Part shown: one piece after another, positions 22,720 to 34,373 of the stretch
How the letters are laid out: each line of letters opens with the position of its first letter
Numbering within the stretch: position 1 is the stretch's first letter
Assembly (NCBI GenBank): GCA_004194705.1
Contig: SADC01001216.1
Location: 62,001 to 126,000 of the forward strand
Direction of reading: 5' to 3'
DNA from: Ditylenchus dipsaci
Lineage: Eukaryota; Nematoda; Chromadorea; Rhabditida; Anguinidae
DNA: 64,000 nt
Notes under the pieces: model-generated
Databases searched by the model: none
The model's input: only the letters and a program-made list of their open reading frames with translations
What the model was told of the DNA's origin: nothing
Made by a program: the position numbers and the translations under genes

Positions 22720-25700
22720 TCAGAAGAAGGGACTGTCAGGACGTCTACCTCCCCCAAATCCAGACGATTGGCCAAGGGAAGAGGACTGAGGAATAGCTGC
22801 ACTTTTTAGTCCATTTCCACTTTCTTCTGGCGGTGGAATCTTTTCTTTGTTAGATGTGGATGGCTCCTGCACCATTATTCCTGCAACAGTTTGAACCATG
22901 TTATAATCATAGAACAAAGTAGCACTATACAGTCGACTCTCGATGTAAGGCTTAGGCTTGGGAACATTCAAAATTGGCGTTATTTTTTTTTGCCACACAC
23001 TCAAGCTTATCCCAGGCCACCTAGTTAAATCAGCTTGGGGGACCAAAAAAATTTAATTTTTTTTAACCAGAGATCTTTTTGCATGAAAATGATTTAAAAG
23101 GGGGAGCTACTTAGTTTTGGAGAAGTGGCCTCCATGGTGCAGTGTGTAAGCTTGGCTCAAAATGGTGTTGCAGGTTTGGTCCCAGGTGGTGACGTGTTAT
23201 TTATTTTGGCTTGTTTGACCAGTTCTAGGGGTAATTTGGGTCGCTGATTCTGAATCTGGTGTGAAAAAGCCTAACCACCTCTAAAACTGGTCAAACAACC
23301 CAAAATTAATAGCATGCCACCACGTGGGTTCGAACTTGCAACATAATTTCGGGTCAGAAAAGGCAGACGCTTATGCACTGCGCCACCGAGGCCATCGTTT
23401 TAAACATAAGTAGCCTTTTCCCCTCCTTTGACAGTGAAAATAAACAAATTTCAAGACTTTTGGTCAGAATCGAATGGATGGCCTAGGGTAAACTTGAGTA
23501 GCCTTGTTTTGAAAGTCGAGTGTAAAATCGAAAAACAAATTGACAAAATAAAAAAAATTATTTTGATTTTATCTATAAGCTCAGCAAATTGATCTACCAG
23601 AATCGGAGTAAAAGGTAGATTCAACTTCGGATCTGCCTTTGTCATAACCTGGATCAGCTTCATTCAATTTGGGTTTAGTGGTTGCAGGTTTCATAGAACT
23701 ACTTGAAGGCATGGCTCTGAATTCAGCTTATATCAAGTTTACTCTATTTTAAAGTAAAACCCAATTTTTCAGGATCCACAGCGGTTGCTGTTGATTGAAA
23801 TCCATTGTAAGACTCTCTAACCACATTTTCACCATATCTGCTATATTGAGGTATTTCGGGAGGGTAGTAAGGGGTCTCAGCTACATTTGATCCACTAATT
23901 TGTCTGACTATTGGAGACTCTCCAGCTCGGTTCAAAATATTGGCTAATGCCCTTCTAATGGCATCAGAAGCAAATATTGTGGGCACTAAACATTCAAATG
24001 AGTAATATTCACGATTTTTGACTGTCAGCCTTCAGTGCAAAACTTTAATTTACCCAACAATTAAGCGACACGAACACTTACTTGGAGTTTGCTGTTGCAT
24101 TTGCTCAACCAGACTGCTAGTAGCCGGTGGATTGGGCATAAATCGTGACCTTGGCCCGTTGCCCACTGTTTCAGCATTCACAATTCTGTTGCTCAAATTA
24201 GGTGTGGGAGCACCCCCCACCATCCTGTTTACCTCCGAAAAGTGCTTGAAGTTTCGGCTTTGCTGGATTTGTTGGTTTTGCTGGTTTTGTTGAGATCGAC
24301 GCTGCATCATTTCTGCAATGTGTTTTGCCTCTGCTGCTGACATGGTTGGCTGTGGTCTAGAGGGTGGGTACTGAGGTAGTTGTGGTCTGCTAGGCTGACC
24401 ATATTGCCTTCTGGGAGGAGAATATTGGGCTTGTTGCTGCTGGACTGCAGATTGTTGTTGAGGCTGAAGGGAACCTAAATTTATTTATTGATTTGGTCAC
24501 TTTTCGTGCTGAACTGACTTAATGGAATTTCTTGCTGGTTTTCTGGTGTATAAGTGGGAGTTCCCTCCAATCTTCTGGGATAGTACTGACTGATGGCTTG
24601 TCTGGAATAGCCAATGAGTGGTAGAATCAAAGGTCCGATGCCGTCAATAATAGAATTTACTGGAGTGGATAGACTGGATATATATGGAGTTAGGTTGGGG
24701 TTGGAATTCGAATTGGCGTTCGACTAAAAATAAACTTGTTTGCTAAAAATTAGTTGACAAACTCCAGGATCCAACTCAGGAATCTTCGATATCAAAATCG
24801 AAACAATATCGAAACTGAGGAAAATGCCAAGGATTTTACCAAAGAACCTTCACAGCTCAGTAAACCCCACAAAAAGCACTTACATTAACATTGAACACAT
24901 TTTGACCAGTGGCAAAGCCGTAGAAGAGTCTAATTGCAGTTGAGAAATATCTCCAGCTATTTCCTCTTCTTCTGCCTCAGGAATATATTTGGTAACATTA
25001 ATATTAGGAGAGCTATTTCCTACTGGCTTTTTCTTGCTTGGATTCCTTAGTTTTTTTGGTTTAGGTTTGGTCGTGGTAGTACTGGATTTGGAAGTAGTAG
25101 GAGATGCAGTTGTGCTAGTCCCTTTACTAGCCTTGGGCTTAATAGTAGTTGTAGTGGTACGCGCAGTAGGAGTACTCTTTAAACTATCATTAGACTCAGC
25201 AGACTTAACTGTAGCAGGCATGTCAACCCCGTCCTCCTCCTCTTCACTACTTTCCTCAGACTCTTCGGACTGATCTTCTTCACTGCTTTCACCCGAACCA
25301 TCTTGATCTAGTTGATCCAGTCCAGAGGTGGTTGTAGCAATTGTAGTAGTAGTACTTGGCTCTTTGGTCTTGTTTGTAACCCCTTTGTGATTACTACCCG
25401 CCACAATCCATTGCTCGTCATTAAGCACACTTTCAATCTCTGAGATCAAGTCCTCCGTCTCCTTTTCCATGGCCTTGTCCATACTAATGTTGGAGTTTTT
25501 GATGAGCACATCTTCAAAAGTGGTGTTTTCAGAATTGAACAAGGTGTCCAGGGTTCTCATGCGCACAGTCAATGTCTTATTGGTTATGTTACTTTGAGGT
25601 AATTTATTGTTGCCTGTCACTGTTAGCTTGGATTTAGGGGTAGTGGTCACGCTGGTAGTTGTAGTCTCAGCACTAGTTTTGGTGGACACTGTTTTCTTCT

Positions 25701-26220
25701 TGCCCTTCTTTTTGGATTTTTTAGTGGTGGTTTTGGTAACAGTGGTAGTGAGACTTGGGGTCGTTGTGGCAGTCACTACAATAGTATTAGTGCTGGGAAT
25801 TTCCACTGTAGTAGTAGTCGTGGTAGATGGACTTCTGATCCTAGGTAATAGTTCCAACAGCTTTTGCTCGTCAATAATTCTGTTGGCTGATCCCGCCACT
25901 GGTCCTTTCCCAGCTGCCCCTAGATTGGAAAAAGATCCCGGCTGCTGGATTCGAGCAGGATTTAGAGGTACCTCTTGTATTTGTTCAGGCATTTCTTCAG
26001 TGGTTTTAGTCAAATGTAGTTGGTCGTCTGTTGGAGGACTGGTTTGAGCCATTCTATTGAGAAGGCGACCCCAAAGCCCCAAAGCTCGTCTTATAGGGTC
26101 TGTGAAGACTGAGCTGGAGGTGCTTATGGGCTCATCATATTGGTAATATTGGGTCTTGGAGGGTTGGACAAGTAGTAGGATTAAAAAGGATAATAACAGC
26201 GTGAATTGTTTGGTGGTCAT
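22720..26220 (-). CDS. Secreted Ser/Thr-rich protein with paired IRRAL..LNR motifs, 6 exons
   Basis: Exons in transcript order: 24884-26220 (or to 24907), 24519-24723, 24082-24474, 23761-23985, 23598-23714, 22720-22880; about 800 residues. I do not recognise the family. The Met at 26220 starts a signal peptide (TLLLSFLILLLVQPSKT); a Met at 26334 is in frame but adds a poor leader. Then come a Thr/Lys-rich mucin-like region, an acidic Glu/Ser block, an Asn/Ser segment (SNANSNSNPN), a Gln/Pro-rich segment and a Gly/Arg tail. The helix DPIRRALGLWGRLLNRMAQ near the mature N-terminus is echoed in exon 4 by DAIRRALANILNRAGESP. Composition suggests an extracellular matrix, cuticle or mucin-like role (inference). 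Exons 2-6 agree in phase. The exon 1 donor with the best consensus (GTAAGT after 24884) leaves the frame one base short; a weak donor at 24907 would keep it. The last intron contains an inverted tRNA-like dimer. Confidence 0.72.
23098..23424. repeat. Inverted dimer of tRNA-like sequence (copy 1)
   Basis: Left arm: TGGTGCAGTGTGTAAGC (A-box-like), then GCAGGTTTGGTCCCAGG (B-box-like). Right arm, on the minus strand: GGTGGCGCAGTGCATAAGCG, then GCAAGTTCGAACCCACG. The two tRNA-like heads face each other and the centre is AGGTGG/CCACCT-like. Arms extend outward as GGGGAGCTACTTAG. Lies in intron 5 of the secreted-protein gene. Related copies at 48930-49215 and 50205-50560. Confidence 0.65.
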
Positions 26221-27820
26221 CACTCTAAATTTTATTGGGTACAAAAATGTGAAGTTCAAAGAGAGGATTTGAAGAATAATTAAAATAATAAATTTGGACT
26301 TGTAATTGTATTCAGGTTTCATTGCCTTTTTCAATAAAACATACAGGAGGACGATAAATACAGGATCTTATGGATATACAGTCTGGACACGCAGGAAGCC
26401 AGTTTAAACATGACTGTTAAAACATGACTGGTATACAATTATAAAATTTTGAGCAAAAAGGTGTTGGACCCTAGGCGGGAACAAACTTTTGTCCTTAAAC
26501 CGAGAGTGGACTGTATTGGCATTGAAATGTCATAAGATTACACGATTAGACTTTAAATTTTCCAGCTAAATGTGTCAAAATGTAGGGCAAAAGTCTTTAT
26601 AGGTGACTAAAATAGTGAAATCATTGGGTTCCACTTTCATGTTTCAGAGGAGATTTTTCAACAGTTGAAGTTGTGAAGTGAATAAAAATTACTTTCGCTC
26701 TATGAAGTAAAACACTGTCATTTAAACACATTTAAAAATACACAGCTACACCTTTTTCGGAGGTCGTGATATTCCGTTATCAAAAAGCAAAAAGGAACAT
26801 TTTCAAGCGTTTCGAAAAGCCCAATTTTTGTCAACAAGGGTCGGCAGGCGACTATAGGCGCCTGTACAGGCGTTTTTGCAACAGACAATACATAATTTAT
26901 GACAATAAATTCCTGCTCGATTTGCTTAAAAATGTCTTTAAAAATTAAACTTGACTGTATATTTTAAAATTCCTCTCGAAACAAAAAAAATTTTAATTCA
27001 GTCCGGACTTTTTAATCCCAATGGTATGACCCAATGGTATTAAAAATCACCTTTTGAAATTCACTTTTTCAGACGCTTTTTATTTTAACGGAAGCTGACA
27101 TCTTGGGGAGCACTGTGAAATTAGCTTAATCCACGACCCATTTTGGCCTCCGAAGTAAAAAAATGCATGTTCCATAAAAAGCATACCCACGTCATCGCAA
27201 ATACTACATAGAAATATCGATATCTGTATTGTCGCTATATTAAAGATGGAAAAAATCTTTTTTTTTTGAAAACACGAATTTTTGAATCATTCGAAAAAAT
27301 TTAAAATGATATAAAAAGTTGATAGTTGCAAACAGTATTGCATGCTAATCAGGATGACAAGTAAACAGAAATGAATTGAACTTATTGCCACCGGCTCTTT
27401 TCCTTCCTTCCATTTGTTTGATCCATTGGCGGCAGAAGTTTATATGGAGAAACTCCCTCTCAGCAGCAACTGAAAAGGAAAGCTAAGTGGGCAGGCAGGG
27501 GGGATATTTGACTTGAAAACAAAAAGTGAAATTCGGCTCTCCGGATAATTCAACCATCGCTGGAATTTGGTGGGAGAAGAAAGGAGTGCAGAATTAGGAT
27601 AGATCTTGGTTGGTGACCGCTGCTAAACCCTTTTCAGAAAGGGGTTTGCAAGTCACCAAATGGAAAGGATTTATTTGGAAAATTTTTGATTACGTCTTTA
27701 TGTTTGCATGACCTGCCACTACAGCATGGGCAATTATTGGTTGAGAAAGATTAAAGTTGCATGTTACAAACTAAATATAAATAAAACAAGGTTTTGGCAA
27801 ATGTTTAAACTTTCACAAAA
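26221..27820. other. Intergenic, no gene seen
   Basis: Probable upstream region of the minus-strand secreted-protein gene. No clear core promoter. Small open frames (26766-26948, 27708-28097) look accidental; the latter overlaps a foldback. Confidence 0.4.
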
Positions 27821-28129
27821 TAAATGTTATAAATACAGTCCACTCTCGGCTCTATTAGACTTTAGGGGGCAACATTTTTTGCCTTGGTCCCCCTGTTGTT
27901 TTTTGTTAAAAAATACCTTGGTCCCCCTTGTCCATTATAGTTATATTGATACTCTGATTATGGTGATAATGCTGATTATGGTTAGCATGATCACCTTGAC
28001 CATGATCACCTTCAAAACAACACGGGGGACCAAGGTAATTTTTAACAAAAAACAACAGGAGGGACCAAGGCAAAAAATGTTGCCCCCTAAAGTCTAATAG
28101 GCTAAATGTTATAAATACAGTCCACTCTC
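27821..28129. mobile_element. Foldback element flanked by 27-bp direct repeats
   Basis: TAAATGTTATAAATACAGTC plus CACTCTC occurs at 27821-27847 and again, same orientation, at 28103-28129. Between them are arms of about 80 bp, TATTAGACTTTAGGGGGCAA..CCTTGGTCCCCC on the left and the inverse on the right, around a centre of GATTATG/TGATCACCTTG repeats. CCTTGGTCCCC blocks recur near 31190 and 51910. Confidence 0.7.
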
Positions 28130-28539
28130 CTTATAGCGTACTCTTTCATATAACCGTAAAAGCCCAAGCGTAGCCTCTTCAAAGAATATGTTTCTCTAAG
28201 CCTATCTTTTTCGGTTGCCTTGATTTTTTTCACCCCAATCCATTGCAATGTAGAGTGTGCTGGTATTTGGCTGCCTTGCGGCCAAATATCCTTGGTTTTG
28301 TTGGTGCAATAGGTGAGACATAAGTGAAAAGTGAAAAAAGTTAGCTTACATGGAATGTGCACCACCCGACTGTGACCTATTGAAGAACCTTATATACCAG
28401 AAGATAGTCCTAGTCTTGCTGATTACGGATCCACTCGCAGAATCGGCTATGGAGCGATCTCCGTCGAGATATTGATCTTCGAAAATTGTAAATTCTGGGA
28501 GCTAGAATATATAGCTGACTAACATCACATTCAAAAATG

Positions 28540-28640
28540 TCAGTATGGTGCAGTGGAACACTATCGGCCTCCTGTTTAAAGTCACCGGTTCGACTCTCGG
28601 CTGGTGCAGAGGTGATCGCCAGATTTTTTTTTTTTCAAAA
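28540..28640 (+). repeat. tRNA-like SINE head
   Basis: TATGGTGCAGTGGAA (A-box-like) and CACCGGTTCGACTCTCGG (B box) are about 40 bp apart and are followed by a run of T. The acceptor stem does not close, so this is not a plain tRNA gene. Confidence 0.45.
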
Positions 28641-28736
28641 ATGAAAAATGGTGTAGGAGGAATGGCCTAAAATTTTTTATCTCGTACGTTGCCCCCCGTC
28701 AGATTTTGTTAGATATTCTGGCTAGGCCCCGGTGGA

Positions 28737-28931
28737 CCTCATATCTCAGCTTAGAGAAAATATTTTCTATATCTGTTTTTTTCGCGTTATCTCAATTACC
28801 ATGAGTTATCCTGATTTCACTTTTCGGATTTCAGTTGAACATCCAAAACTTTCGAAATCCACTTCAAAAATTTCCCATTTTTGAGGTTGAACAATAACTC
28901 CGCCGGAGGACTTAATACAGAAAATACAGTA
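28737..28931. mobile_element. Degenerate TACCGTATTT-family MITE half
   Basis: Shares CTCATATCTCAGC.TTAGAGAA and the block GTTGAACATCCAAAACTTTC with the intact copies, and ends ACAGAAAATACAGTA. The left end is lost. Another decayed copy follows at about 29240-29470. Confidence 0.45.
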
Positions 28932-29581
28932 AACGTGCAATTTATGACTAGAAATGTGTTACCATAAGTAACTCTGGGTTCGTTGATACTAGCTAGAATA
29001 TTCGAAAACAATTTGACCTTTTTTAAACATATTTATCTAAATGTTGTCTATAGGTTCATTTTTTTCTAGAAAGTTTGTTTACTTTTTAATAATACAATTC
29101 TCTGTGTGAACTCTTAAAGTTTAAAATATTCTTTTAAAAATCTGAAGAGAAGCATCCAATACCCAACAATTTAGTTGTGGGATTGCCGTAAATTACCGTA
29201 AATGTTATACTTTACGTTATACCTCATGTTTTACCGTAAATCTTCTAATAGAGCCTGATTTTAGAGTCTGTATCTCATAGTAGAGTCAATAATTTGGAGC
29301 ATTTATTTTTTATTTTTTCCATTTCTTAACCTTTCTCAACTCTCATGAGCTTTAACAATTCAAATTTTTATATTTTGGATTTTCACCCGAAAATCTCAAG
29401 ATGAAGGTAAAATTTTCCCGATTTTTTAAGGGCTGAAAACAACGGCTGAAAAATATTTGAACAGTAAGTTTTCACAGTCTTTGTTCGGTTCCTGGACAAT
29501 TGAAATCTTGCTTTGAAGTCGATTCTTGCCATTCTAGCCCAGTTTTGCGAAATTCAAAAAAAATGAACAATAGAAATCAAG

Positions 29582-30011
29582 TACAGTCAAACCTCTCCAC
29601 TATGGCACCCCCAAAGTTCGTTCCCGCCTTGGGTCCGACACTTTTTTTAACCGAATTTTCAAAGTCTTTTATCCATTCTGTTTTGACAGTCTGATCCCAA
29701 ATATTGTAAAGATTCCGATTTTGCCGATCGTTTTTCAGAATTATAAAAAAATTCTTCTAAAAAAGCAAAAACTCAGTTTAAAAACAGGAAAATTCAAAAA
29801 TTTCTGTTTTTAAACTGAGTTTTTGCTTTTTTAGAAGAATTTTCTGTATAATTCTGAAAAACGATCGGCAAAATCGGAATCCTTACAATATTTGGGACCA
29901 GACTGTCAAAACAGAAATGGCAAAAGCCTTCAAAAATCGAGGTAAAAAAAGTGTCGGAACCAAGGCGGGAACGAACTTTTGGGGGTGCCATAGTAGAGAG
30001 GTTTGACTGTA
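29582..30011. mobile_element. Near-perfect palindromic pogo/Tigger-like MITE, 430 bp
   Basis: Begins TACAGTCAAACCTCTCCACT and ends AGAGAGGTTTGACTGTA with TA at each end. Arms of about 200 bp carry, from outside in, GGCACCCCCAAAGTTCGTTC, GACAGTCTGATCCCAAATAT and GATTCCGATTTTGCCGATCG, meeting near 29795. Open frames inside on both strands are products of the palindrome. Confidence 0.85.
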
Positions 30012-31157
30012 ACTATGAAAAAATGTGTTTTCTACTGTGAAACTAAAATATTGCATCAAAAAATGAATTTTTTTAGCTGGATAGTGTTAAGGTAAATCTC
30101 TGTCTAAGTAAATGTAGTTTGAATTACTGCCAGAAAGAGAGCACATTGTGAAGCTGCTTTTCCTTCTATATTGTGATGAGTAATTTTAAAACAAAATTTT
30201 CAAAACCTAACGAGATAAAAAACTACAGCCACTGAATCATTTTGGAAAGAAGTAAAAAAACATTCTCTTTCCGAGATTCGGCTCTATATGTGTTCGAGGG
30301 TTTCCACAAAAATATGCCTTGACAAAAAGTAACTGCATGAAAACTGTATAATAACTGTATACTAGGGTTGACCTACCTCCCTCCCTCACCTCTGGACATT
30401 TATAGTATATTTTCGGAAATGTGTGACATGTGCCCAGATATACAGTATGTCCGGTCACATGTCTGTTCAGCAACCCTCACCCATTTTATGGTTTTCAACA
30501 AAACAAACTAAGCCTAAGCTAAACTTAAATTATGTATTTTTACAAAAAAAAAATTGCATTTGTTTTTTCACCAAAATAATAAAAGTGAGATTTGTGAGTT
30601 ATTCGTTTCAGTTATTCGTTTCAGCATTTTACGTCCAGAAAAACAGCAACAGCAAAATATTGTGAATACCAACATCATGAAGGACAAAGAGAATAAGCAT
30701 TTTGAAACCTAAATTAAAAACTAAGCAAGTAGCAGAGCAGCGCCTATGCAAATAAATGAAATTATTTGTTTTTATGTATAAATATTTAAAAATATCTTCA
30801 TTTCTTATGTTGTCTATGGTTCCAGAAAGTTTGTTTTTTCGATTATACAGATTTTTCTATAAGCTTCTCCGTTTAAACTTTTGTGAAAATGCTTGAAGAG
30901 TGGCTGCAAAAACGCTAGCATTTTGTTTTATTTCATTATACTTAATAATCTAATATTTTAAATCTTATTTTTTACTTAAATTTCACATTTTAATGCAAAG
31001 TTGAAGCATCAACTGTTGTCTAGCAAGAAAATTTTACGAATTTGTTTTTTTCTCAGTAATTTAATTAATATTGAATGGCTAAGATCTCCACATTCGTAGA
31101 AATGTCATTTTCGCGGCGACAATAGTGAGAATGAGAATAAAAACTCAAGAAAAACTG
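30012..31157. other. Intergenic, no gene seen
   Basis: AT-rich sequence with small accidental open frames (30237-30665). No splice-supported coding sequence found. Confidence 0.4.
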
Positions 31158-31420
31158 TTTTGGCCCTGTCCCTCAATGCGGAGGAGGGTTTTGCCTTGGT
31201 CCCCCCTGTTGTTTTTTTTGTGGGTTTTTAGGCTTTAAGCTTAGGCAAGGGTTGGCCAGCGTATGTTAGGCCAGACTCGAACGCATTTTAGACTCATGTT
31301 TAAGTTAGTCTTAACATACGCTGGCCTTCTTTTGCCTGCGGTTCAGCCTAAACACTCCCGAAAAACAACAACAGGTGGAACCAAGGCAAAATCTCCACCC
31401 CCCCCATTAAGGGATAGGGC
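31158..31420. mobile_element. Foldback of the CCTTGGTCCCC family
   Basis: GCCCTGTCCCTCAATG..GCCTTGGTCCCCCCTGTTGT on the left is mirrored by ACAACAGGTGGAACCAAGGC..ATTAAGGGATAGGGC on the right. Inner inverted pair: GGCCAGCGTATGTTA / TAACATACGCTGGCC. Confidence 0.6.
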
Positions 31421-31450
31421 AACTGTTTTTTTACCGACTGAAACACAAGT

Positions 31451-31724
31451 TACAGTCGAACCTCGATTTAGTGGCACCCCGATTTAGTGGCACCCCGATT
31501 TAGTGGCACCCTCGATTTAGCGGCACCCTGAGGGCGATTTGGTTGGCCAGAGTTGGCCAAACTTGGCCAAAGTTTACCCCCGATTTAGTGGCACCCTCGA
31601 TTTAGCGGCACCCTGAGGGCGATTTGGTTGGCCAGAGTTGGCCAAACTTGGCCAAAGTTTACCCCGATTTAGTGGCACCTAAGGATTGGTCCCTAGGGTG
31701 CCACTAAATCGAGGTTTGACTGTA
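31451..31724. mobile_element. Pogo/Tigger-like MITE with internal 85-bp duplication
   Basis: Starts TACAGTCGAACCTCGATTTA and ends AAATCGAGGTTTGACTGTA. An 85-bp unit (CGATTTAGTGGCACC..TTGGCCAAAGTTTACC) occurs twice in tandem from about 31496. Ends 61 bp before the start codon of the small secreted peptide. Confidence 0.75.
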
Positions 31725-31785
31725 GTGAGGTTTCTTGGTATTCAGACTTCAAAATGATGGATCATAAGTATCTGATAAATTTTAG

Positions 31786-31977
31786 ATGAATTTCTTGTCT
31801 TGCATTTATATTTTGTTTACTTTTCTTGTGCTGGCTGCAAATGCAGGCCCAGCAGCCTATGCTGCTTGCCAAGCAGCATGCGCCACAAGCTGCTTTCTTT
31901 CCGGCCCGTTCTACCCTGCTTGCTATGCAGCTTGCCAAGCTGGTTGCAGCGCTTTACTCGGTGCTCCTGGTCCCTAG
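31786..31977 (+). CDS. Small secreted Cys/Ala-rich peptide
   Basis: 63 codons in one open frame. The first 20 residues form a signal peptide (FLSCIYILFTFLVLAANA, cleavage likely before GPAAY). The mature part of about 43 residues has six cysteines and two related segments, AYAACQAACATSC and ACYAACQAGC, ending GAPGP. Short Cys/Ala proteins with the AGPAAYAACQ wording are known in nematodes, fungi and some molluscs; their function is not established to my knowledge. The stop at 31975 overlaps a possible donor (AG/GTTAGT), so a longer spliced form is possible. Low Lys/Arg and high Ala/Gly argue against a typical disulfide-rich toxin, but an antimicrobial or surface role cannot be excluded. Confidence 0.7.
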   Translation: MNFLSCIYILFTFLVLAANAGPAAYAACQAACATSCFLSGPFYPACYAACQAGCSALLGAPGP

Positions 31978-32940
31978 GTTAGTGTTTTTTTTATCAATAG
32001 TTAAAGTATTAATATGTTTTCGAAAAAAAATTTATTTTGAGAATGTGAAAATAAAGTGTTATGGAAATTTTATTATGAATTATAAAGATTTTGCCGTATT
32101 TTTAAATTAGCTTTATATCATATTGTTTCTCTCTTCTATAAATCGAAGTATCACTCGCACATGAAAGTTTTCAAACAACTGTTGGATTACAAAAATGTAT
32201 GAAATTAACCGAGAAATTCTAAATCAGAATATTTTCCGGAAAATTTTCCATAAATTTCTTAAGAAGGGTGAAAATAGGATATATGAATTTCCAATGCAAA
32301 GAATCCAATTTTTCCGAAGACGAACATACTGGTGACATTTTGGCACAACGTTTCAACCTAAAATGTCATTTGACCTCAATTAAAAGAAATAAGAAGAGAC
32401 AAAACTACTATGCGCAAATTTTGCTGTGAAAATTTTGGCGCTACTAACCAACTTCTAAATCACTTTCAAATCAAAGTAGAAATCATTATATTTCGTTGTT
32501 AAGCTGAAATAATAAACATTGTAAAAGATTTTGCGGAATATTAGTTTTTGGATTTCGTCAGGGTTTGCAAAAGTCAATATTCAATTAAAAGGGATAAATA
32601 TTTGATGCCTGCTAGAAAATGCTCAATTTTCGATTAATGTTTGCAGTAATGTGTGCTAACATTTTCAGATTTGCATTTGTGGAATTTGAAGAAGAAAATG
32701 TATGCTCTTTTTTGTTATATACCCTTTGGTGTGCAAAATGTAATTAGCACAAAATATTAAATGAATTTCAGTTGTTTGATTTATTATAAATAAATAATCT
32801 TTACAACTATTTGACAGACTGACAAAACACGTGCTTTTTACAAAGTAGTAATCTGGAAAAAAAATAATTATTTGCTACCAACGAGAGTTAGAGAACCTAG
32901 CCTTTTAAACACAGCTACCATTAATGCTCAAATAGGCCAA
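31978..32940. other. 3' flank of the peptide gene; no further gene
   Basis: AT-rich. An AATAAA-like signal (AAAATAAAGTG, about 32047) about 70 bp after the stop could serve polyadenylation of the peptide mRNA. Confidence 0.35.
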
Positions 32941-33207
32941 TACCGTATTTTCTCTAATAAGCGCCCCGGGCGCTTATTTTTCGAACTCCCAAAAATCGGA
33001 AAATTTGGAATTCGATTTCGAGATTTTTGGGTGCTTAACCAAAATCTAAAAAGTAGAATCGGTAGAGCTCGTGGGAGTTAAGAAAACGTATCAAAAAGCT
33101 TTGCAAAATATTGCTTCTACACTGAGATCCAGACCCTCAAATTCGAGGGGGGGGGGGGGTGGTGGAAACTTATTAGAGCGGAGGCGCTTATTAGAGGAAA
33201 TACGGTA
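32941..33207. mobile_element. MITE, TACCGTATTT family (copy 4)
   Basis: TACCGTATTTTCTCTAATAA at the left, CTTATTAGAGGAAATACGGTA at the right, 267 bp. The interior has TCGGTAGAGCTCGTGGGAGT and a G-run. A decayed second copy of the interior follows directly at 33208-33335. Confidence 0.8.
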
Positions 33208-33544
33208 TCTCGGATTTTATTTCAGTCAACCGAAAATTGGAAATTTCGGATTCAATCTTGAGATTTTCGGGTGTAAATCCAAAATCTGAAACGTAGGATT
33301 GGTAGAGCTCGCGAGAGTTGATAAGCAGTGAAAACAGCCTACAAGGAAGGAACCTTGACTGTGACCTGAAGTAATTTTGAGAAATTTTTTATATGTGAGT
33401 ATTCAAATCCCAAATCCCATGTAAATTTGGCTCCCCACCTCTGAAATTCAATAAAAATTTTAGAAATGACCCATGGCCCAAGGGTCAGCTATGCAAAAGC
33501 ATTATAGGGCAAAATATTTTCTTGGGCTGAGATATAGGTTTGGT

Positions 33545-33965
33545 TATTAAAGAAACATGCCCGTCGTCGATGGAATATTTTTGAAGGCGGGTACCAGTGA
33601 AATTCAAAAAAGAATTAAGTTAAAATTATTTTCTTTGAGTTCTCCACGGATAATAAGTAATCAGTAAAACTTCCATTATTCAATAGTATCGTTGGCCTAG
33701 TGGTAAAGAAGCGGCGTAATGTGAACATAGGTCGTCGGTTCTATTTCTGTTATAGTTGTCATTTTTCTTCGACTTTTACGACATTGCTTCAAAATAATTT
33801 TTTTTTTATTTCACTGGCCCTGGTTATCAAAAAATATTCTAATTGGCGACAGGCATGCGCCTTCAAAGACTCTCGGCTTATTAGAGCATTCACGGTCATT
33901 AGAGCTAAAAACGATATCTTGATCGGAAAAAGTAAAAATATTATGGCATAAAAATATTAATTTAG
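33545..33965 (+). mobile_element. MITE carrying a tRNA-like Pol III promoter (copy 1)
   Basis: The left end (ATGCCCGTCGTCGATGGAAT, then GAAGGCGGGTACCAGTGAAA) matches the ends of the elements at 40010 and 45067. Inside, at about 33688-33760, are TTGGCCTAGTGGTAAAGAAG (A box) and GTCGTCGGTTCTATTTC (B-box-like). The right inverted end is decayed. Confidence 0.5.
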
Positions 33966-34373
33966 TCATTTATCAAATTTGCACATCAATCAATGTGTGT
34001 TGACCAAAGCACACTAAATCAAGTTAATTAAGCGAAATAATGATGCCTTCAGATATTCTCTATAACATTTTGTCCTCTTTTAATCAAAGCTAGTTAGTTA
34101 GCTTGAGCTGTGTTCACAAATACTTTTATTAACTTATTTCTGTGCACTTTAGCCAGACTCCAACTTTGTGCTTTCGACGTTTTACAGTGTTTTTTGAGGG
34201 ACTAATACCTGTTTGTGACTATGATTCCAAGAGCTTCAATGTCTTTCTTTTATTTGTCAACAATACGTGCGCTTCAAGTGTAGCAACATAAAATTTCCAA
34301 AAATCTGTGTGTTAGACCGTATGATAGCAGATCTGACCAAAAAAAAGACCAGCAAAAATATATATTTAGTCTA

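Noticed and set aside
25607..26047. 146-codon plus-strand open frame, Val/Leu-rich
   Set aside because: It is the antisense shadow of Thr-rich codons in the secreted-protein exon 1.
27900..28060. CRISPR-like alternation of repeats
   Set aside because: The repeats are an inverted foldback plus a short GATTATG tract, in a eukaryotic genome; there are no unique spacers.
29794..29991. Open frames on both strands within the palindrome
   Set aside because: They mirror each other because the DNA is palindromic; there is no independent coding signal.
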